Source: Taklimakanibacter albus (lineage in GTDB: Bacteria; Pseudomonadota; Alphaproteobacteria; Rhizobiales; Aestuariivirgaceae). Taken from it: a DNA stretch of 64,000 nucleotides. The translations under genes were made by a program, and so were the position numbers. Location: positions 434,001 to 498,000 of the forward strand of contig NZ_JAENHL010000007.1 in NCBI RefSeq assembly GCF_016595235.1. Reading direction: 5' to 3'. This document shows positions 62,759 through 64,000 of the stretch, piece after piece. Position 1 is the stretch's first letter. Each line of letters begins with the position of its first letter. The notes under the pieces were generated by a model. The model was given only the letters and a program-made list of their open reading frames with translations, did not search any database and had not been told where the DNA came from.

Positions 62759-63727
62759 ATGAGCAGCGAGACCACGACCGACAGCGCCCCGACGGCGCCC
62801 GCCGCCTCCGTACCGTGGCTCGGCTATGTCTTTGCGGCATTGGGAGCGGCGCTCTTCTCCTCCAAGGCCATCTTCATCAAGCTCGCTTATCTGGAGCGTG
62901 CCGACGCCGCCATGATGCTCGCTTTGCGCATGGTGATGTCGCTGCCCTTCTTTCTCGCCATCGGCCTCTACGCGCTCTATCTGCATCGGCGCGCCGGCCG
63001 GCCTTATCCGAGCCCGCGCTTCGTGGCGCTGGCCGCGCTCAACGGCTTCATCGGCTACTACGTCGCCGCCTATCTCGATTTCGCCGGTCTCATCTACATC
63101 ACTGCCCAGCTCGAGCGGCTGGTGCTGTTCACCTATCCGGTCTTCGTGATGTTCCTGGGCTGGCTGTTCTTCAAAGGCCGCATCACCATGAACGGCCTGA
63201 TCGGCGCCGCCATCACCTATTCGGGTCTCGCGGTGATCTTCTCGCGTGGCCTCTCCGCCGATGGCTGGACGACCCTCATCGGCACCGTGCTGGTGCTCGG
63301 CGCCGCTTTGACCTTCGCGCTCTATCAGCTTCTCGCCAAGAACCTGATCACCGCGATGGGCAGCACGCTCTTCACCGCCATCGCCATGTCGGCCGCCTCG
63401 ATCGCCTGCGTGATCCATTATCTGCTGGTCTCGCATGGCACCGGCCCCAGCGTGTCCTGGCACTATCTCGGCCTCGTCGCCGGCTGCGCTTTCTTCGCGA
63501 CGGTGCTGCCTTCCTTCCTCATCAATGCCGGGCTCGGACGCACCTCGCCCCAGGCGACCTCGATGATCTCGACCATCTCGCCGCTCATCACCATCTTCCT
63601 GGCGGTGATCTTCCTCGGCGAGGAATTCACCTTCACCGACGCCATCGGCACCGCGCTCATCATTCTGGGCGTCGGCTTCTATGCCTGGTCGGATGCAAGG
63701 GCGGCGAAAGCTCCGCCGGAGAGCTGA
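62759..63727 (+). CDS. EamA/DMT-family transporter
   Basis: This 322-residue protein has ten predicted membrane spans in two EamA repeats (about 20-150 and 165-310). The first begins YVFAALGAALFSSKAIFIKL and the second repeat ends STISPLITIFLAVIFLGEEF. DMT exporters move amino acids, sugars or drugs out of the cell; the substrate is unknown. The start follows AAGCGGAAAA. The gene stands alone after the repeat region. Confidence 0.88.
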   Translation: MSSETTTDSAPTAPAASVPWLGYVFAALGAALFSSKAIFIKLAYLERADAAMMLALRMVMSLPFFLAIGLYALYLHRRAGRPYPSPRFVALAALNGFIGYYVAAYLDFAGLIYITAQLERLVLFTYPVFVMFLGWLFFKGRITMNGLIGAAITYSGLAVIFSRGLSADGWTTLIGTVLVLGAALTFALYQLLAKNLITAMGSTLFTAIAMSAASIACVIHYLLVSHGTGPSVSWHYLGLVAGCAFFATVLPSFLINAGLGRTSPQATSMISTISPLITIFLAVIFLGEEFTFTDAIGTALIILGVGFYAWSDARAAKAPPES

Positions 63728-63749
63728 GGCCAACCGCGGCAAATCTCCT

Positions 63750-63777
63750 TTGACTTTTTGCACACAAGAAACATAGC
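63750..63777 (+). promoter_or_regulatory. Possible promoter before the last gene
   Basis: TTGACT (63750-63755) is followed after 16 bp by CATAGC (63772-63777). It lies 37 bp before the ATG at 63815 in a stretch with less G+C than its neighbours. The -10 is a weak match. Confidence 0.3.
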
Positions 63778-63814
63778 GCTTGTGCAGCAAAAATGACGGA
63801 TGGAGTATCCTGCA

Positions 63815-64000
63815 ATGCCGACAATCATCGTTAAAGGCAGAAGAGTCCAGGTCAGCGACGATTTTTTCAATCTGCCGCACGAGGATCAGGAAGCCACTAT
63901 ACGGCAAATTGGCGACCGGATAGCGTTCGAGGCTATTACTGGCACGCGCCCGACGAACTTCGACCAGCCCCCCGTGCCCAACGATGAGCCCAAGCCAGAA
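63815..64000 (+). CDS. Start of a protein of unknown function (3' end beyond the window)
   Basis: The frame is open from ATG 63815 to the window end (62 codons), with GGAGT about 10 bases upstream. It begins MPTIIVKGRRVQVSDDFFNL then PHEDQEATIRQIGDRI. This short N-terminal module resembles a leader seen before longer proteins in rhizobial genomes and some phages (a G-R-x-V-x-V-x-D-D-F-x-x-L pattern), but I cannot name the family. A proline-rich segment follows (DQPPVPNDEPKP), suggesting a linker before a second domain. Confidence 0.6.
   Translation, partial: MPTIIVKGRRVQVSDDFFNLPHEDQEATIRQIGDRIAFEAITGTRPTNFDQPPVPNDEPKPE

Overview
The window is a high-GC, gene-dense stretch of an alphaproteobacterial chromosome, most likely from the order Hyphomicrobiales (Rhizobiales). 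Support for this comes from the petABC operon near hemF and apt, a rhizobial-type aspartate aminotransferase, a UvrB with a long N-terminal extension, and short intergenic palindromes. I see no rRNA, tRNA, CRISPR array, insertion sequence or integrase. The assignment rests on gene content and family resemblance only.

Layout. 1-2.5 kb: end of a TerC-family gene, then a slipin/NfeD membrane pair. 2.6-9 kb: a TctD/TctE two-component system with an orphan periplasmic binding protein, divergent from tctCBA (tricarboxylate-type tripartite transporter). The region between them holds two related palindromic elements and a PHO-box-like direct repeat. 9-17 kb: small enzymes and regulators (GNAT, SnoaL-like, VOC, AraC, DUF1993), an aspartate aminotransferase, an OsmC-like protein, an FAD monooxygenase and several small envelope proteins. 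17-19.9 kb: betI and an orphan choX (choline binding protein) with a LuxR-type HTH protein. 20-31 kb: a Bcr/CflA exporter, rlmJ, a secreted FAD oxidoreductase, a three-gene membrane cluster of unknown function, uvrB, and three tandem paralogous lipoproteins. 31-36.3 kb: HAD hydrolase, L,D-transpeptidase, MBL hydrolase and two overlapping paralogous MFS transporters.

36.3-48 kb is the most interesting part. It is a self-contained catabolic locus: hyuA-hyuB (hydantoinase/oxoprolinase type), a complete Liv-type ABC importer, a GntR/FCD regulator, and a second operon of BKACE (beta-keto acid cleavage enzyme), a hexapeptide-repeat (gamma-carbonic anhydrase/PaaY-like) protein and an SDR dehydrogenase. 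Four copies of a 22-bp operator centred on TGTGATCACA, two before hyuA and two before the BKACE gene, tie the two operons into one regulon. Import, ATP-dependent amide or ring opening, oxidation to a beta-keto acid and CoA-dependent cleavage make a coherent route, but the substrate cannot be named from sequence.

48-64 kb is mostly conserved: a glutamine amidotransferase-like protein, RNase T2, a cold-shock protein, a DUF922 protease, a second L,D-transpeptidase, mtnP, a MarR-controlled RND efflux operon, petABC, trmL, hemF, apt and an EamA transporter. The window ends inside the first 62 codons of a gene of unknown function.

Genes are packed tightly. Operon partners often overlap by 4 bp, and several convergent pairs meet or overlap at their stop codons with no visible terminator.
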